Assembly (NCBI RefSeq): GCF_029193885.1
Contig: NZ_JARFVB010000001.1
Location: 868,001-932,000 of the forward strand
DNA from: Flagellimonas yonaguniensis
GTDB lineage: Bacteria > Bacteroidota > Bacteroidia > Flavobacteriales > Flavobacteriaceae
Direction of reading: 5' to 3'
DNA: 64,000 nucleotides
Below are positions 8,375-18,342 of this stretch, in pieces. The position numbers were made by a program, and so were the translations under genes. Positions within the stretch are counted from its first letter, which is position 1. Each line of letters begins with the position of its first letter. The notes under the pieces are model-generated. The model did not search any database. It was not told the origin of the DNA and worked only from the letters and a program-made list of their open reading frames with translations.

Positions 8375-10288
8375 ATGCTAAATGTTCATAATCTTTCCGT
8401 AGCCTTTGGAGGGGAATATCTGTTCGAGGAAATATCGTTTCGTCTCAATGGTGGGGATCGAGTAGGTCTCATTGGAAAGAATGGGGCGGGGAAATCCACG
8501 ATGCTCAAGCTTTTGGCCAAGGAAATGCCCTTGGACGAAGGAGCCATAGCCACCGAGAAGAACATTAAGATCGGGTTCTTAAAGCAGGATATTGATTTTG
8601 AAGAAGGACGGACCGTATTGGAAGAATCCTATCAGGCATTTTCAGAGATCAAGGAGATGGAGCTGAAGCTCGATGAGATCAACACGGCACTGGCGGAGCG
8701 GACCGATTACGAAAGTGACGGCTACCATCAACTGATGGTGGATTTGAACGATGTTACCCACCGCTATGAAATATTGGGTGGTTACAATTACCAAGGCGAT
8801 ACGGAGAAGGTGCTTCTTGGATTGGGTTTTAAGCGGGAAGACTTCAATAAACTTACCGATACATTTTCAGGCGGGTGGCGCATGCGTATCGAATTGGCCA
8901 AACTATTATTGCAAAACAATGATGTCCTGTTGCTGGATGAGCCGACCAACCACTTGGATATCGAATCCATTATTTGGTTGGAACAATTCCTTCGGAACTT
9001 TACGGGGGCCGTGGTGATTGTATCCCACGATAAAATGTTTTTGGATAATGTGACCAACCGTACCATCGAGATTTCCTTGGGAAGGATTTACGATTACAAT
9101 AAACCTTACTCACAGTTCTTGGTTCACCGAAAGGAGATAAAAGAGCAACAGCTCAGTGCCCAAAAGAACCAAGAAAAACAGATTCAACAGACCGAACGAC
9201 TCATAGAAAAGTTCAGGGCAAAGTCCAGCAAGGCCTCCATGGCGCAATCCTTGATCAAAAAGCTGGATAAAATGGATCGTATTGAGGTGGATGAAGAAGA
9301 CAATAGTGTGATGAACCTTCGTTTTCCAGTTTCCGTTAACCCAGGTAAGGTAGTGGCAGAATTGAATAGTATTTCCAAAAGCTATGGGCCTAAAAAAGTG
9401 TTGGAAGACATCGATTTGATGGTGGACCGTGGTAGTAAAACGGCTTTTGTAGGACAAAATGGACAGGGGAAGACCACCTTGGCCAAGATCATTGTTGGAG
9501 AGCTGGACTATCAAGGGGACTTGAAAATTGGCCACAATGTACAATTGGGCTACTTTGCCCAAAACCAAGCCGAATATCTGGATGGGAACAAAACCATCCT
9601 AGATACCATGATCGATGCCGCCAATGAAAAGAACCGTAGTAGTGTTAGGGATATTTTGGGCTCCTTTTTGTTCAGGGGAGATGACGTGGACAAATACGTG
9701 AAAGTATTGTCCGGAGGGGAACGGAACCGTTTGGCCTTGGCCAAGATGCTCTTACAACCCTTTAATGTGCTGGTAATGGATGAGCCTACGAACCACTTGG
9801 ACATTAAATCCAAAAATGTGTTGAAGCAGGCCCTACAAAATTTTGAGGGAACATTGATCTTGGTTTCCCACGATCGTGATTTTCTTCAGGGGTTGACGGA
9901 TATGGTATATGAGTTCAAGGACGGAGGTATCAAGGAATATTTGGGGGATATCGATTTTTACTTGGAGCAGCGAAAGGTGGAGGATTTTCGAAGTGTGGAA
10001 AAAGGTGACCAAAAGAAAGAGAAAAAAGCACAGGAAAAACCCAAGGAAAACGATTATCAGACTCAGAAGAAACAAAAATCCTTGAAAAACAAGCTCAGTG
10101 GAGTGGAAAAAAGGATTTCCCAATTGGAAAAGGAAATTGCCAATATTGACCACGACCTATTGATGGACTATGATGCCACCATTGCGAAACCCAATTTTTT
10201 TGATAATTACGAGGGCAAAAAGAAGGATTTGGAGTCTTTGATGGAGGACTGGGAGGAATTGTCTCACGAACTGGAAGCGCTGGATTAG
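8375..10288 (+). CDS. ABC-F family ATPase (Uup/EttA class)
   Basis: A 637-residue soluble protein with two complete nucleotide-binding domains in tandem and no membrane segment, the ABC-F layout. Domain 1 has Walker A GKNGAGKS (about residues 36-43), signature FSGGW and Walker B LLLDEPTNHLD; domain 2 has GQNGQGKT, LSGGE and LVMDEPTNHLD. The charged linker between them is the interdomain segment that reaches the ribosomal P/E site in family members, and a Lys/Glu-rich coiled coil closes the C-terminus as in Uup. ABC-F proteins act on translating ribosomes or, for Uup, on DNA-related processes. Whether this one is housekeeping or protective against an antibiotic cannot be decided here. Confidence 0.93.
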   Translation: MLNVHNLSVAFGGEYLFEEISFRLNGGDRVGLIGKNGAGKSTMLKLLAKEMPLDEGAIATEKNIKIGFLKQDIDFEEGRTVLEESYQAFSEIKEMELKLDEINTALAERTDYESDGYHQLMVDLNDVTHRYEILGGYNYQGDTEKVLLGLGFKREDFNKLTDTFSGGWRMRIELAKLLLQNNDVLLLDEPTNHLDIESIIWLEQFLRNFTGAVVIVSHDKMFLDNVTNRTIEISLGRIYDYNKPYSQFLVHRKEIKEQQLSAQKNQEKQIQQTERLIEKFRAKSSKASMAQSLIKKLDKMDRIEVDEEDNSVMNLRFPVSVNPGKVVAELNSISKSYGPKKVLEDIDLMVDRGSKTAFVGQNGQGKTTLAKIIVGELDYQGDLKIGHNVQLGYFAQNQAEYLDGNKTILDTMIDAANEKNRSSVRDILGSFLFRGDDVDKYVKVLSGGERNRLALAKMLLQPFNVLVMDEPTNHLDIKSKNVLKQALQNFEGTLILVSHDRDFLQGLTDMVYEFKDGGIKEYLGDIDFYLEQRKVEDFRSVEKGDQKKEKKAQEKPKENDYQTQKKQKSLKNKLSGVEKRISQLEKEIANIDHDLLMDYDATIAKPNFFDNYEGKKKDLESLMEDWEELSHELEALD

Positions 10289-10423
10289 AGGATATTCCAA
10301 TTGCTTACCACATTTTTTAGCTAATTCACAACATATAAAGGGGTATTCATCGATTATTCTTGTAGGATGTTTCGTATTTTCATTACTTTGTAGGTAAATT
10401 CCTTACAATTAAATAAGTAATAA

Positions 10424-11311
10424 ATGATTCGAGTAGCTATTTTTCTCTTTTACCTGTTGTTTTCTACTGGCATTTCTTTCGCCAGTGGACAGGTGTCCCT
10501 CAAAGAAAAAGCTGCGTTGGTTGATTTGTACAACAATACCAATGGAAGCGAATGGAATTCTTCTTGGGATTTAACAGCTCCAGTGAACACTTGGAAAGGC
10601 GTGAAAATAGAAAAAGGCCATGTGGTTGGTCTAACGCTCTTTATGAACAATTTAGAGGGTACACTTCCAGAAAGCATTGGGGATTTAAAACATTTGAGCG
10701 AGCTGAACCTGGCTTTCAATCAGATTACCGGTGTGCTCCCGAAGGACATCGTAAAACTTGAGAAATTAAAAGTTTTCCGTTTGGAGATGAACCGAATCAA
10801 AGGAGCTATACCAAGCGGTGTGGGAAATTTTGAAAAGTTGGAAGTATTCTCCATGTTCAACAATTTTTTGACCGGGCCAATCCCAGAAAGCTTTGGTAAG
10901 CTTAAAAACTTAAAGGAGCTTAATTTATCCAGCAATAATATAAAGGGCGCCATACCCAAATCACTTGGAAATCTCTCTAACCTGGAGGCATTGGGTCTTT
11001 TCGAAAATAAATTGGAGGGACAAATACCAGCCGAAATAGGGAATTTGGTGCAACTAAAGGAATTGGTGTTGTCCAACAACCAATTGGGTGGGGAGATACC
11101 TGCCGAATTCGGGCAGTTGGCAAGCTTAAAAATATTACAACTTCAAAATAACAGATTCAATTCTTTCAATGCTTTGCATAGCATGGATTCCAAACAGTTC
11201 TTGGTTTTGGATACGGACGATAGAACCTTGAATCCGAAATTCAATGATATTCAAATTGATCGCACTCGAATGGCAGATACCAAATTCGAGGACGAAAACG
11301 AAAACGAGTAG
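10424..11311 (+). CDS. Secreted leucine-rich-repeat protein
   Basis: A 295-residue protein with a signal peptide (residues 1-22, cleavage near SFASGQ). An N-terminal cap resembling the plant LRR leader (DLYNNTNGSEWNSSW...TWKGV) is followed by about seven plant-type leucine-rich repeats of 23-24 residues with the LxxLxLxxNxIxGxIPxxIG pattern (about residues 68-235), and an acidic C-terminal tail ending in DENENE. No type IX sorting domain is obvious. It is probably periplasmic or surface-located and used for protein binding. It is a single gene with its own terminator. The repeat assignment is firm; the ligand is unknown. Confidence 0.85.
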   Translation: MIRVAIFLFYLLFSTGISFASGQVSLKEKAALVDLYNNTNGSEWNSSWDLTAPVNTWKGVKIEKGHVVGLTLFMNNLEGTLPESIGDLKHLSELNLAFNQITGVLPKDIVKLEKLKVFRLEMNRIKGAIPSGVGNFEKLEVFSMFNNFLTGPIPESFGKLKNLKELNLSSNNIKGAIPKSLGNLSNLEALGLFENKLEGQIPAEIGNLVQLKELVLSNNQLGGEIPAEFGQLASLKILQLQNNRFNSFNALHSMDSKQFLVLDTDDRTLNPKFNDIQIDRTRMADTKFEDENENE

Positions 11312-11339
11312 TTAGTTATTACTTTAGTTTGTTTGGTAT

Positions 11340-11366
11340 GGGGATGCCGTTTGGGGTCCCCTTTTT
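11340..11366 (+). terminator. Rho-independent terminator after the LRR gene
   Basis: GGGGAT (11340-11345) pairs with GTCCCC (11356-11361), with one T-G wobble, and is followed by five T. It lies 29 bases after the LRR stop codon. Confidence 0.6.
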
Positions 11367-11459
11367 GCATTTGGCCAAGTTCAAAATGCATTTTATGATA
11401 TATTTAACCTTTGAAAAAAATGTAGGGAATAGATTTGCAGTGACTAAACCAACTAACGG

Positions 11460-12581
11460 ATGCGGAAGCTTATAATATCGGCGGTTGCCGGAGGTGTTAT
11501 CATACTGGCCTCTATCTATGTTGCTGGACTGATTGCAGATAGCAAAGACAACAGACGACCACCCTCTCAAAAGATAGTGAAAACCGTTTTTGTGGACACG
11601 GTAAAGAATACCACTGTGCCAATTATGGTTCCCGCCAACGGTAACCTTGTGGCCAAAAAGCGCGTGGAACTCTATTCTGAGGTACAAGGCGTATTTAGGC
11701 CTGGAAGTAAATTGTTCAGGACAGGGCAGGGATACACTGCCGGGCAGACCCTTATCAGAATAGATGCCAGTGAGTACTATGCCTCGGTGCAATCGGCCAA
11801 AAGCAACCTCTATAATTTACTCACTTCCATTATGCCCGACCTACGGTTGGATTACCCAGAAATCTATCCGAAGTGGCAAGCATATCTCAATGGTTTTGAT
11901 TTGGAGAAAACCACTCCGGAACTTCCTAAGTTGGAATCGGAGAAAGAAAAGTTCTTCATTACGGGTAGAGAAATCATCACAACGTACTATAATGTGAAGA
12001 ATCTGGAGCAACGCTTGTCCAAATACACCATAACTGCACCATTTACAGGAGTGTTGACCGAAGCTTTGGTCACCGAGGGAACTTTAGTAAGATCTGGTCA
12101 AAAACTGGGAGAATTCATCGATACTGGATTGTACGAATTGGAAGTGTCCGTAAGTAAAACCTATGGAGACTTTTTACGTGTGGGCAGAAAAGTGGAGTTG
12201 TCCAACCTTGAAAAAACACAAACTTACATGGGCGAAGTGACCCGTGTGAACAGTCGGGTGGACCAAAATTCGCAGACCATAACCGTTTACATCGAGGTAA
12301 GTGGCGATAACTTAAAAGAAGGGCTATACCTAGAAGCCAATCTAGAGGCCAAAGAAGAGCCAGATGCCATCGAGATCAATCGTTCCCTATTGTTGGAAAA
12401 CAACCAAATTTTTGTGGTAAGGGACTCCATTTTGGATTTAATGGATGTAAACCCCATTTTCTTTACGGACAAGACCGTGGTGCTCAAGGATGTACCTGAT
12501 GGAGAAGTAATCATAGCCAAACCAATGACCGGTGCCTATGCCGGTATGTTGGTAAGGACGTTTGATGAAAGTAAACCCTAA
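11460..12581 (+). CDS. RND efflux periplasmic adaptor (HlyD/MexA family)
   Basis: A 373-residue membrane-fusion protein. One N-terminal anchor helix (about residues 4-25) is followed by a first lipoyl half (VELYSEVQGVF, about 60-75), a helical hairpin, the returning lipoyl half (YTITAPFTGVLTEALVTEGTLVRSGQKLG, about 180-210) and a beta-barrel domain. It links the inner-membrane pump encoded immediately downstream (13 bases) to the outer-membrane channel. The substrate is unknown. Start is the first ATG of the frame and gives a short basic N-terminus before the anchor. Confidence 0.9.
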   Translation: MRKLIISAVAGGVIILASIYVAGLIADSKDNRRPPSQKIVKTVFVDTVKNTTVPIMVPANGNLVAKKRVELYSEVQGVFRPGSKLFRTGQGYTAGQTLIRIDASEYYASVQSAKSNLYNLLTSIMPDLRLDYPEIYPKWQAYLNGFDLEKTTPELPKLESEKEKFFITGREIITTYYNVKNLEQRLSKYTITAPFTGVLTEALVTEGTLVRSGQKLGEFIDTGLYELEVSVSKTYGDFLRVGRKVELSNLEKTQTYMGEVTRVNSRVDQNSQTITVYIEVSGDNLKEGLYLEANLEAKEEPDAIEINRSLLLENNQIFVVRDSILDLMDVNPIFFTDKTVVLKDVPDGEVIIAKPMTGAYAGMLVRTFDESKP

Positions 12582-12593
12582 AAGCCCACGGCC

Positions 12594-15500
12594 ATGAGAA
12601 AAATCATCTCGTATTTTATTAAATACCACATGGCAGTAAATGTCTTTATTTTGGCATTTCTTGTTTTTGGGATTGTGGGAATTTTGTCACTCAAATCATC
12701 TTTCTTCCCGCTTAATGAAGCTCGGAACATTACCATAACCATTACTTATCCGGGAGCCTCCCCTCAAGAAGTCGAGGAAGGCATCGTACTGAAAATCGAG
12801 GATAATCTCAAGGGTTTGGAAGGAGTCGAAAGGGTTACTTCCACATCGCGGGAAAACAGTGGCACCATCAATGTGGAGATCGAGAAGGAAAGAAATGTGG
12901 ACTTCATGCTGTTGGAGGTCAAAAATGCCGTGGACAGGGTCCCCACCTTTCCTACGGGTATGGAACCTCTTATTGTTGCCAAGCAAGAACCGGTACGGCC
13001 CACCATTAGTTTTGCCGTAAGTGGAAAGGACATTCCTTTGGCCACTTTAAAACAGATTGGCCGGCAGATAGAAAATGATCTTAGGGCCATTGACGGAATC
13101 TCACAGATTCAAATTGCAGGATATCCTGATGAGGAAATCGAAATTGCAGTTGATGAAAACAGCCTTTTAGCTTATAACTTATCTTTTACAGATGTGGCCC
13201 AAGCCGTCTCCAATGCCAATATTTTGGTAACGGGAGGTAACATCAAAACCATTACCGAGGAATACCTGATTCGAGCCAATAACCGTTCGTACTACGGCGA
13301 TGAACTCTCCAATATTGTAATCAGGGGGGATGCTGCAGGGCGAACCATTAGGTTGAAGGATGTTGCCACCATTAGGGACAGGTTTTCCGAAACACCAAAC
13401 GCTTCCTATTTTAACGGGGAATTGGCAGTAAATATTACCATTACCAGTACCAATACTGAAGATTTGATGGGTTCAGCCGAAAATGTAAGGCAGTACATTC
13501 AGGAATTCAACGAAAAATATACCAATGTGCGGTTGGATGTCATCGATGACCGATCCACTACATTGACCCAACGTACCCAACTTTTGACCGAAAACGCCAT
13601 TGTGGGTATGATTTTGGTCTTGGTCTTTTTATCACTGTTTTTGAATACCCGCTTGGCCTTTTGGGTGGCCTTCGGACTTCCCATCGCATTTTTGGGGATG
13701 TTTGTGTTTGCCCCCATGTTCAACGTAACCATTAACGTGCTATCCTTATTCGGGATGATCATCGTTATCGGTATTCTGGTGGATGATGGAATCGTGATCG
13801 CAGAAAATATTTATCAACATTATGAAGATGGAAAATCGCCCGTAAAAGCAGCTTTGGACGGGACCATGGAGGTAATACCGCCAATTATTTCGGCAATTAT
13901 CACCACAGTTCTGGCTTTTTCCATTTTCTTGTTCTTGGATAGCCGTATCGGGGAATTCTTTAGCGAGGTCTCCGTAATCGTAATTTTGACCTTGGTGGTG
14001 TCCTTGGTGGAGGCATTGATCATCCTACCAGCTCACTTGGCACACTCCAAAGCACTACATCCGCAGAATGACAAACCCAAGACGGGCATAGGCAAAGTTT
14101 TTGCAGAACTACGTATCATCAATAAAATGGGTGATAGGCTCATGAACTTTATGCGGGATAATTGGTACAGTCCGGCACTTAAATTCATGATGAATTATAA
14201 GATATTGACCTTTGCCCTGTTCTTTATGGCCTTAGCACTTACCTTGGGGTCTATTGGGGGAGGAATTATTCGAACCTCATTTTTTCCACGAGTGGCCAGT
14301 GACCAAGTATCCATTGAGCTTACCATGCCCAATGGCACCAACGAAATAGTCACGGACTCGATCATCAGCCTGATTCAGGACAAGGCACATATCGTAAACG
14401 AAGAACTTACTGATCAGTATCTACAAGGTATGGACAAAATGCTGTTTGTGAATATGATCAAAAACTTGGGTCCTGGTTCATCCACGGCTACTTTGCAGAT
14501 CAACTTACTACCAGGGGAAGAACGCCCGGATGGTATACGTGCCGATATGGTCACTACCCGACTTCGTGAGCTTGTAGGACCGGTAATCGGTGTTGAAAGT
14601 TTGATCTATGGTTCAGGTGGGAATTTTGGGGGAAACCCGGTTTCCGTATCCCTTTTAGGAAACAATATTACTGAGCTAAAGGCGGCCAAAGAAGAGCTGA
14701 AACAAGCCATGGAAAGCAATGCCAACTTAAAGGATGTAATGGACAATGATCCAGCGGGAATCAAGGAAATCCGTTTGGAGCTGAAAGAGAATGCTTATTT
14801 GCTCGGGTTGGACCTGAGAACAGTGATGAACCAAGTTCGGGGAGGGTTCTTTGGGGCGCAAGCACAACGTTTTCAACGCGGACAAGATGAGATTCGAGTT
14901 TGGGTTCGATATGAAAGAGAGAATAGATCATCCATTTCCGATTTGGACGAAATGCGGATTCTGGCCCCCAGCGGTGATAGGATTCCGTTGAAAGAAATAG
15001 CAACATATTCCATTGAAAGAGGAGATGTGGCCATCAACCACTTGGAAGGTAGAAGGGAAATACAAGTATCTTCGGATTTGACTGACCCGGAAACCACAAG
15101 TGGAACCGATGCCATGCTTTGGATACGTAATGAAGTAATGCCGGATATCTTGGCAAAGTACCCATCCATAAGCCCATCTTACGAAGGCCAAAACAGAGAG
15201 GCCAATAAATTGTTTGGGTCTTTAAATTTTGTAGGCCCTATTGTGCTGTTCCTCATATTTATAACCATCGCTTTCACGTTTAGGAGTATCAGTCAGCCAT
15301 TGTTATTGATTTTTATGGTACCCTTTAGCTTAACGGCCGTAGCTTGGGGGCATTGGTTGCACGGATTCCCTATCAACATCCTTTCCATGTTGGGGATCAT
15401 AGCATTGATAGGGATTATGGTAAACGATGGGCTTGTGCTGATAGGTAAGTTCAATATTAACTTGCGGAGTGGGATGACTTTCGATGATGCCCTGTATGAA

Positions 15501-15887
15501 GCAGGTCGTTCCCGTTTCAGGGCCATATTCCTGACCTCCGTTACCACCATCGCAGGTTTGGCACCATTGCTTTTGGAAAAGAGCCGTCAAGCCCAATTCC
15601 TTAAACCTATGGCGATTTCCATTGCGTATGGAATTGCTTTTGCCACTGTTTTGACCTTGTTGATGCTTCCTTTGCTACTTTCCTTTGGAAATAATGTGAA
15701 AGTGGCCGCGAAAAAATTGTGGACAGGGGAAGAAGTTACACCGGAAGAGGTGGAGAGAGCCATTCGTGAGCAACACGAAGAGGAAGAAATGCAAGCTGAT
15801 AGTTTTGATCATCTGAATGGCACCGCTAACCAAAATGGATCACAAGACTCAGAAGAAACCTCAAAAGTTGTAGAAGAGACCAGATAA
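12594..15887 (+). CDS. RND efflux pump (AcrB/HAE family permease)
   Basis: A 1097-residue inner-membrane pump of the hydrophobe/amphiphile-efflux RND family. Two homologous halves each start with a transmembrane helix and a large periplasmic porter loop, followed by a cluster of helices; twelve are expected. The ITITYPGASPQEVEEGI porter start, the LFGMIIVIGILVDDGIVIAENI helix carrying adjacent Asp residues used for proton coupling, and the second-half copy (SMLGIIALIGIMVNDGLVLIGKF) are all present. The C-terminus carries an acidic, Asn/Ser-rich tail. It overlaps the channel gene by one base, showing translational coupling. Confidence 0.94.
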   Translation: MRKIISYFIKYHMAVNVFILAFLVFGIVGILSLKSSFFPLNEARNITITITYPGASPQEVEEGIVLKIEDNLKGLEGVERVTSTSRENSGTINVEIEKERNVDFMLLEVKNAVDRVPTFPTGMEPLIVAKQEPVRPTISFAVSGKDIPLATLKQIGRQIENDLRAIDGISQIQIAGYPDEEIEIAVDENSLLAYNLSFTDVAQAVSNANILVTGGNIKTITEEYLIRANNRSYYGDELSNIVIRGDAAGRTIRLKDVATIRDRFSETPNASYFNGELAVNITITSTNTEDLMGSAENVRQYIQEFNEKYTNVRLDVIDDRSTTLTQRTQLLTENAIVGMILVLVFLSLFLNTRLAFWVAFGLPIAFLGMFVFAPMFNVTINVLSLFGMIIVIGILVDDGIVIAENIYQHYEDGKSPVKAALDGTMEVIPPIISAIITTVLAFSIFLFLDSRIGEFFSEVSVIVILTLVVSLVEALIILPAHLAHSKALHPQNDKPKTGIGKVFAELRIINKMGDRLMNFMRDNWYSPALKFMMNYKILTFALFFMALALTLGSIGGGIIRTSFFPRVASDQVSIELTMPNGTNEIVTDSIISLIQDKAHIVNEELTDQYLQGMDKMLFVNMIKNLGPGSSTATLQINLLPGEERPDGIRADMVTTRLRELVGPVIGVESLIYGSGGNFGGNPVSVSLLGNNITELKAAKEELKQAMESNANLKDVMDNDPAGIKEIRLELKENAYLLGLDLRTVMNQVRGGFFGAQAQRFQRGQDEIRVWVRYERENRSSISDLDEMRILAPSGDRIPLKEIATYSIERGDVAINHLEGRREIQVSSDLTDPETTSGTDAMLWIRNEVMPDILAKYPSISPSYEGQNREANKLFGSLNFVGPIVLFLIFITIAFTFRSISQPLLLIFMVPFSLTAVAWGHWLHGFPINILSMLGIIALIGIMVNDGLVLIGKFNINLRSGMTFDDALYEAGRSRFRAIFLTSVTTIAGLAPLLLEKSRQAQFLKPMAISIAYGIAFATVLTLLMLPLLLSFGNNVKVAAKKLWTGEEVTPEEVERAIREQHEEEEMQADSFDHLNGTANQNGSQDSEETSKVVEETR

Positions 15888-17212
15888 TGAAAAGCATTTT
15901 TTATACACTACCCCTGATTTTATTGTTTTTTGCTCCATTGGCCCATGCCCAAGATCAAGTCCTTTCCAAAGAGGAGGCCATTGAAATGGTGTTGGAGGGC
16001 AATTTGGATATTCAGGTGGCCCGCAATACCAAGGTAATCGATGATAACAATGCCAATATTCTTAATTCGGGATATTTGCCTTCGGTAACAGGAAATGCCA
16101 GTGGAAGTATAGATAAACAGAATTCCGAAGGTGTTTTGGCCAGTGGGGATACCCGTACCGCGGAAGGTGCGGAAACCAGAAGGTACAGCGCCTCTGTGGA
16201 TGTAAATTATACCCTGTTCGATGGTTTGGGGAGGTATTACAACTATAAGAGCTTTCAAGAAAGGTCGGAACAATCCGAGCTAGAGGTCAGGCAGACTATC
16301 GAGAACACTATTTTACAGTTGTTTACCGTCTATTACGAAGCGGCCCGACTTACCGAGAATACAGCAACCTTGGAACAGGCTTTGGAAATCTCCAAGGACA
16401 GGTTCAAAAGAGCACAATACCAATTCGAATATGGACAAAATACAGGGCTGGATGTCCTGAATGCGGAAGTCGATATCAACACGGACAGTATTAACTTGTT
16501 GAACTCCAGACAGGAACTCAGGAATACCATGAGGGACTTGAATTTGATTCTTAACCGCGATCTATCAGCACAGTTTGCCACCGATACCACCGTTGCATTT
16601 GTTCCTGGGCTCCAAATGGAGAATATGTACAATGAGGCCCAAATGAACAATGTAAGGCTTCAGATCGTGGAAAAGGACATCAATATGGGGCTCAATGATA
16701 TCAGAGTGGCCAAAAGCGGATATTTGCCGACAATTGGCCTTACCGGAACGTACGGATGGAACGAGTCCAACAATAACAGTCCATTGGCATTTACTTTGCA
16801 AAACACATCCACTGGGGTCACGGGAACCGTTAATCTTACATGGAACCTGTTTGATGGTGGAACTACCATAACGGGAATCAAGAACGCCAAAATCGCCTAT
16901 AAAAACCAGGAGATAGCTAAAAAGCAGATACAATTGGAGGTGGAACGGGACATCCGCAATGCTTGGGACAGTTATACCAATGCCTTGTACGTCCTCGAGG
17001 TACAGGAGAAAAACCTGCAGACCAATCAGAACAACTTTAAACGTACTGATGAGCGGTATAAGATGGGACAGGTAACTTCCATAGAATTTCGTCAGGCCCA
17101 ATTGAACTTATTGAACGCCGAATTGGCCAAAAGCCAGGCCAAATACAATGCCAAGTTGGCCGAACTCCAGATGCTTCAAGTTAGCGGTCAGCTGCTCAAT
17201 GTGGAATTTTAG
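15887..17212 (+). CDS. TolC-like outer-membrane channel (OEP family)
   Basis: A 441-residue outer-membrane efflux protein. A signal peptide ends at AHAQ (about residue 22). Two repeated OEP domains form the alpha-barrel tunnel; diagnostic pieces are GYLPSVTG early, the YTLFDGLGR strand, the FEYGQNTGLDVLNAEVDI helix, and the second-repeat copies SGYLPTIGLTGTYG, LTWNLFDGG and YKMGQVTSIEFRQAQLNLLNAE. It is the third gene of the efflux operon, its ATG overlapping the pump stop. Adaptor-pump-channel order makes this a self-contained tripartite exporter. Confidence 0.92.
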   Translation: MKSIFYTLPLILLFFAPLAHAQDQVLSKEEAIEMVLEGNLDIQVARNTKVIDDNNANILNSGYLPSVTGNASGSIDKQNSEGVLASGDTRTAEGAETRRYSASVDVNYTLFDGLGRYYNYKSFQERSEQSELEVRQTIENTILQLFTVYYEAARLTENTATLEQALEISKDRFKRAQYQFEYGQNTGLDVLNAEVDINTDSINLLNSRQELRNTMRDLNLILNRDLSAQFATDTTVAFVPGLQMENMYNEAQMNNVRLQIVEKDINMGLNDIRVAKSGYLPTIGLTGTYGWNESNNNSPLAFTLQNTSTGVTGTVNLTWNLFDGGTTITGIKNAKIAYKNQEIAKKQIQLEVERDIRNAWDSYTNALYVLEVQEKNLQTNQNNFKRTDERYKMGQVTSIEFRQAQLNLLNAELAKSQAKYNAKLAELQMLQVSGQLLNVEF

Positions 17213-17215
17213 GCC

Positions 17216-17398
17216 ATGTACGAGCATTTTTTCCAATGTCCGTACTGTTGGGAGGAAATTTCCTTTTTGTTGGATAGTTCCGTGCCGCAACAAACTTATG
17301 TGGAAGATTGTGAGGTGTGCTGTAATCCCATCGAGGCTACGGCCAAATTCAATAATCAAGAACTTGTTTTTTTTGAGATAAGGGAATTGGGGCAGTGA
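17216..17398 (+). CDS. CPXCG-motif cysteine-rich small protein
   Basis: A 60-residue cytosolic protein beginning three bases after the channel stop. Two cysteine pairs, QCPYCWE near the N-terminus and DCEVCCNPI in the middle, form a probable zinc knuckle; the C-terminal half is a short beta/acidic segment. It corresponds to the family annotated as CPXCG motif-containing cysteine-rich protein. Function is unknown. Its position makes it the last gene of the efflux operon, five bases before the convergent GH16 gene ends. Confidence 0.75.
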   Translation: MYEHFFQCPYCWEEISFLLDSSVPQQTYVEDCEVCCNPIEATAKFNNQELVFFEIRELGQ

Positions 17399-17403
17399 TA
17401 TTC

Positions 17404-18231
17404 TTACTGATAGATCCTGACATAATCAATTTCAAAGATGTCTTCCGTAAAGTTCACTGGTACATTACCGCCCAGATTTCCACCTATGGCTAGGTTGAGG
17501 ATGAGGTAATGTTCGTGGTTGAACGGTTTGTTGCTGCCATTTTGAAATTCATGGACCAAAGTATCGTCCACATAGGTCTTAATACTATCGCTGTTCCACT
17601 CCATGGAGTAAATATGGTATTCGGAAGAAGCGTTTACAACAGCTATCTCTCCTCCCTCATCATTGTAGACTTCCGTATTTAAGTCTCCCCAATGAAAATG
17701 GGAAATGGTGCTGTTTTTGTCCCAGCCCGTTTGTTCCATAATGTCAATTTCGCCACATAAAGGCCATCCAACGCTGCCATATTGGTCCCCAAAATAATTG
17801 CCTGTTTCGTTGATATTGGTGCCCAAAGTCCAAATAGCCGGCCAAGTGCCCGCTGTGCCCGGGAGTTTGGCTCTTACTTCCACCCGCCCGTAGGTAAAGG
17901 CGAATTTTGTATTCAATCTGACCGAAGTATATTCTTTTGTACTTCCGTTGTACGAATATTGTTCTTTGATGGCTTTGATCTTCAATGTTCCGTCGCTTAC
18001 ATGGGAATTATCTTCCTTGTCGGTATAGTGCTGTAATTCATCATTGTGCCAGCTACCATTGTTCGGTGGAATTACCTGATAATGCCATTTTTGATCATCG
18101 GGTCTGCCAGCGATGTCAAATTCATCGGAAAAAGCAAGCTTGTTGTAACTGGTGCCAGACTTTTTGTTTTTTGAATCTGTATTTGGACGGGTCAACCCAA
18201 TAAAAATCAATAATAAAATAAGTGTTCTCAA
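17404..18231 (-). CDS. Glycoside hydrolase family 16 (laminarinase/beta-glucanase-like)
   Basis: A 275-residue exported enzyme of the GH16 jelly-roll family, which hydrolyses beta-1,3 or beta-1,3/1,4 linkages in laminarin-like or algal glucans. The catalytic motif GEIDIMEQTGW is intact (E161 nucleophile, D163, E166 acid/base), with flanking family segments FAFTYGRVEVRAKLPG and WPAIWTLG, and HIYSMEW plus YLILNLAIGGNLGG later. The start is TTG at 18231, since a TAG lies two codons upstream and no ATG is available. The N-terminus is hydrophobic (residues 3-13) but lacks the lipobox Cys usual in flavobacterial homologues, so export may be weak or the start altered. It is convergent with the efflux operon. 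Confidence 0.88.
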   Translation of the reverse strand: MRTLILLLIFIGLTRPNTDSKNKKSGTSYNKLAFSDEFDIAGRPDDQKWHYQVIPPNNGSWHNDELQHYTDKEDNSHVSDGTLKIKAIKEQYSYNGSTKEYTSVRLNTKFAFTYGRVEVRAKLPGTAGTWPAIWTLGTNINETGNYFGDQYGSVGWPLCGEIDIMEQTGWDKNSTISHFHWGDLNTEVYNDEGGEIAVVNASSEYHIYSMEWNSDSIKTYVDDTLVHEFQNGSNKPFNHEHYLILNLAIGGNLGGNVPVNFTEDIFEIDYVRIYQ

Positions 18232-18342
18232 AAGCTAAGGTTTCAATAATCAATTAAAACTAGTGAACAAAAAGAACATTTGAAAAATTCTGATCTAATG
18301 GAAAAGAGATAATGTAGCTGTTATGAATGTATGGGCTCTTCT

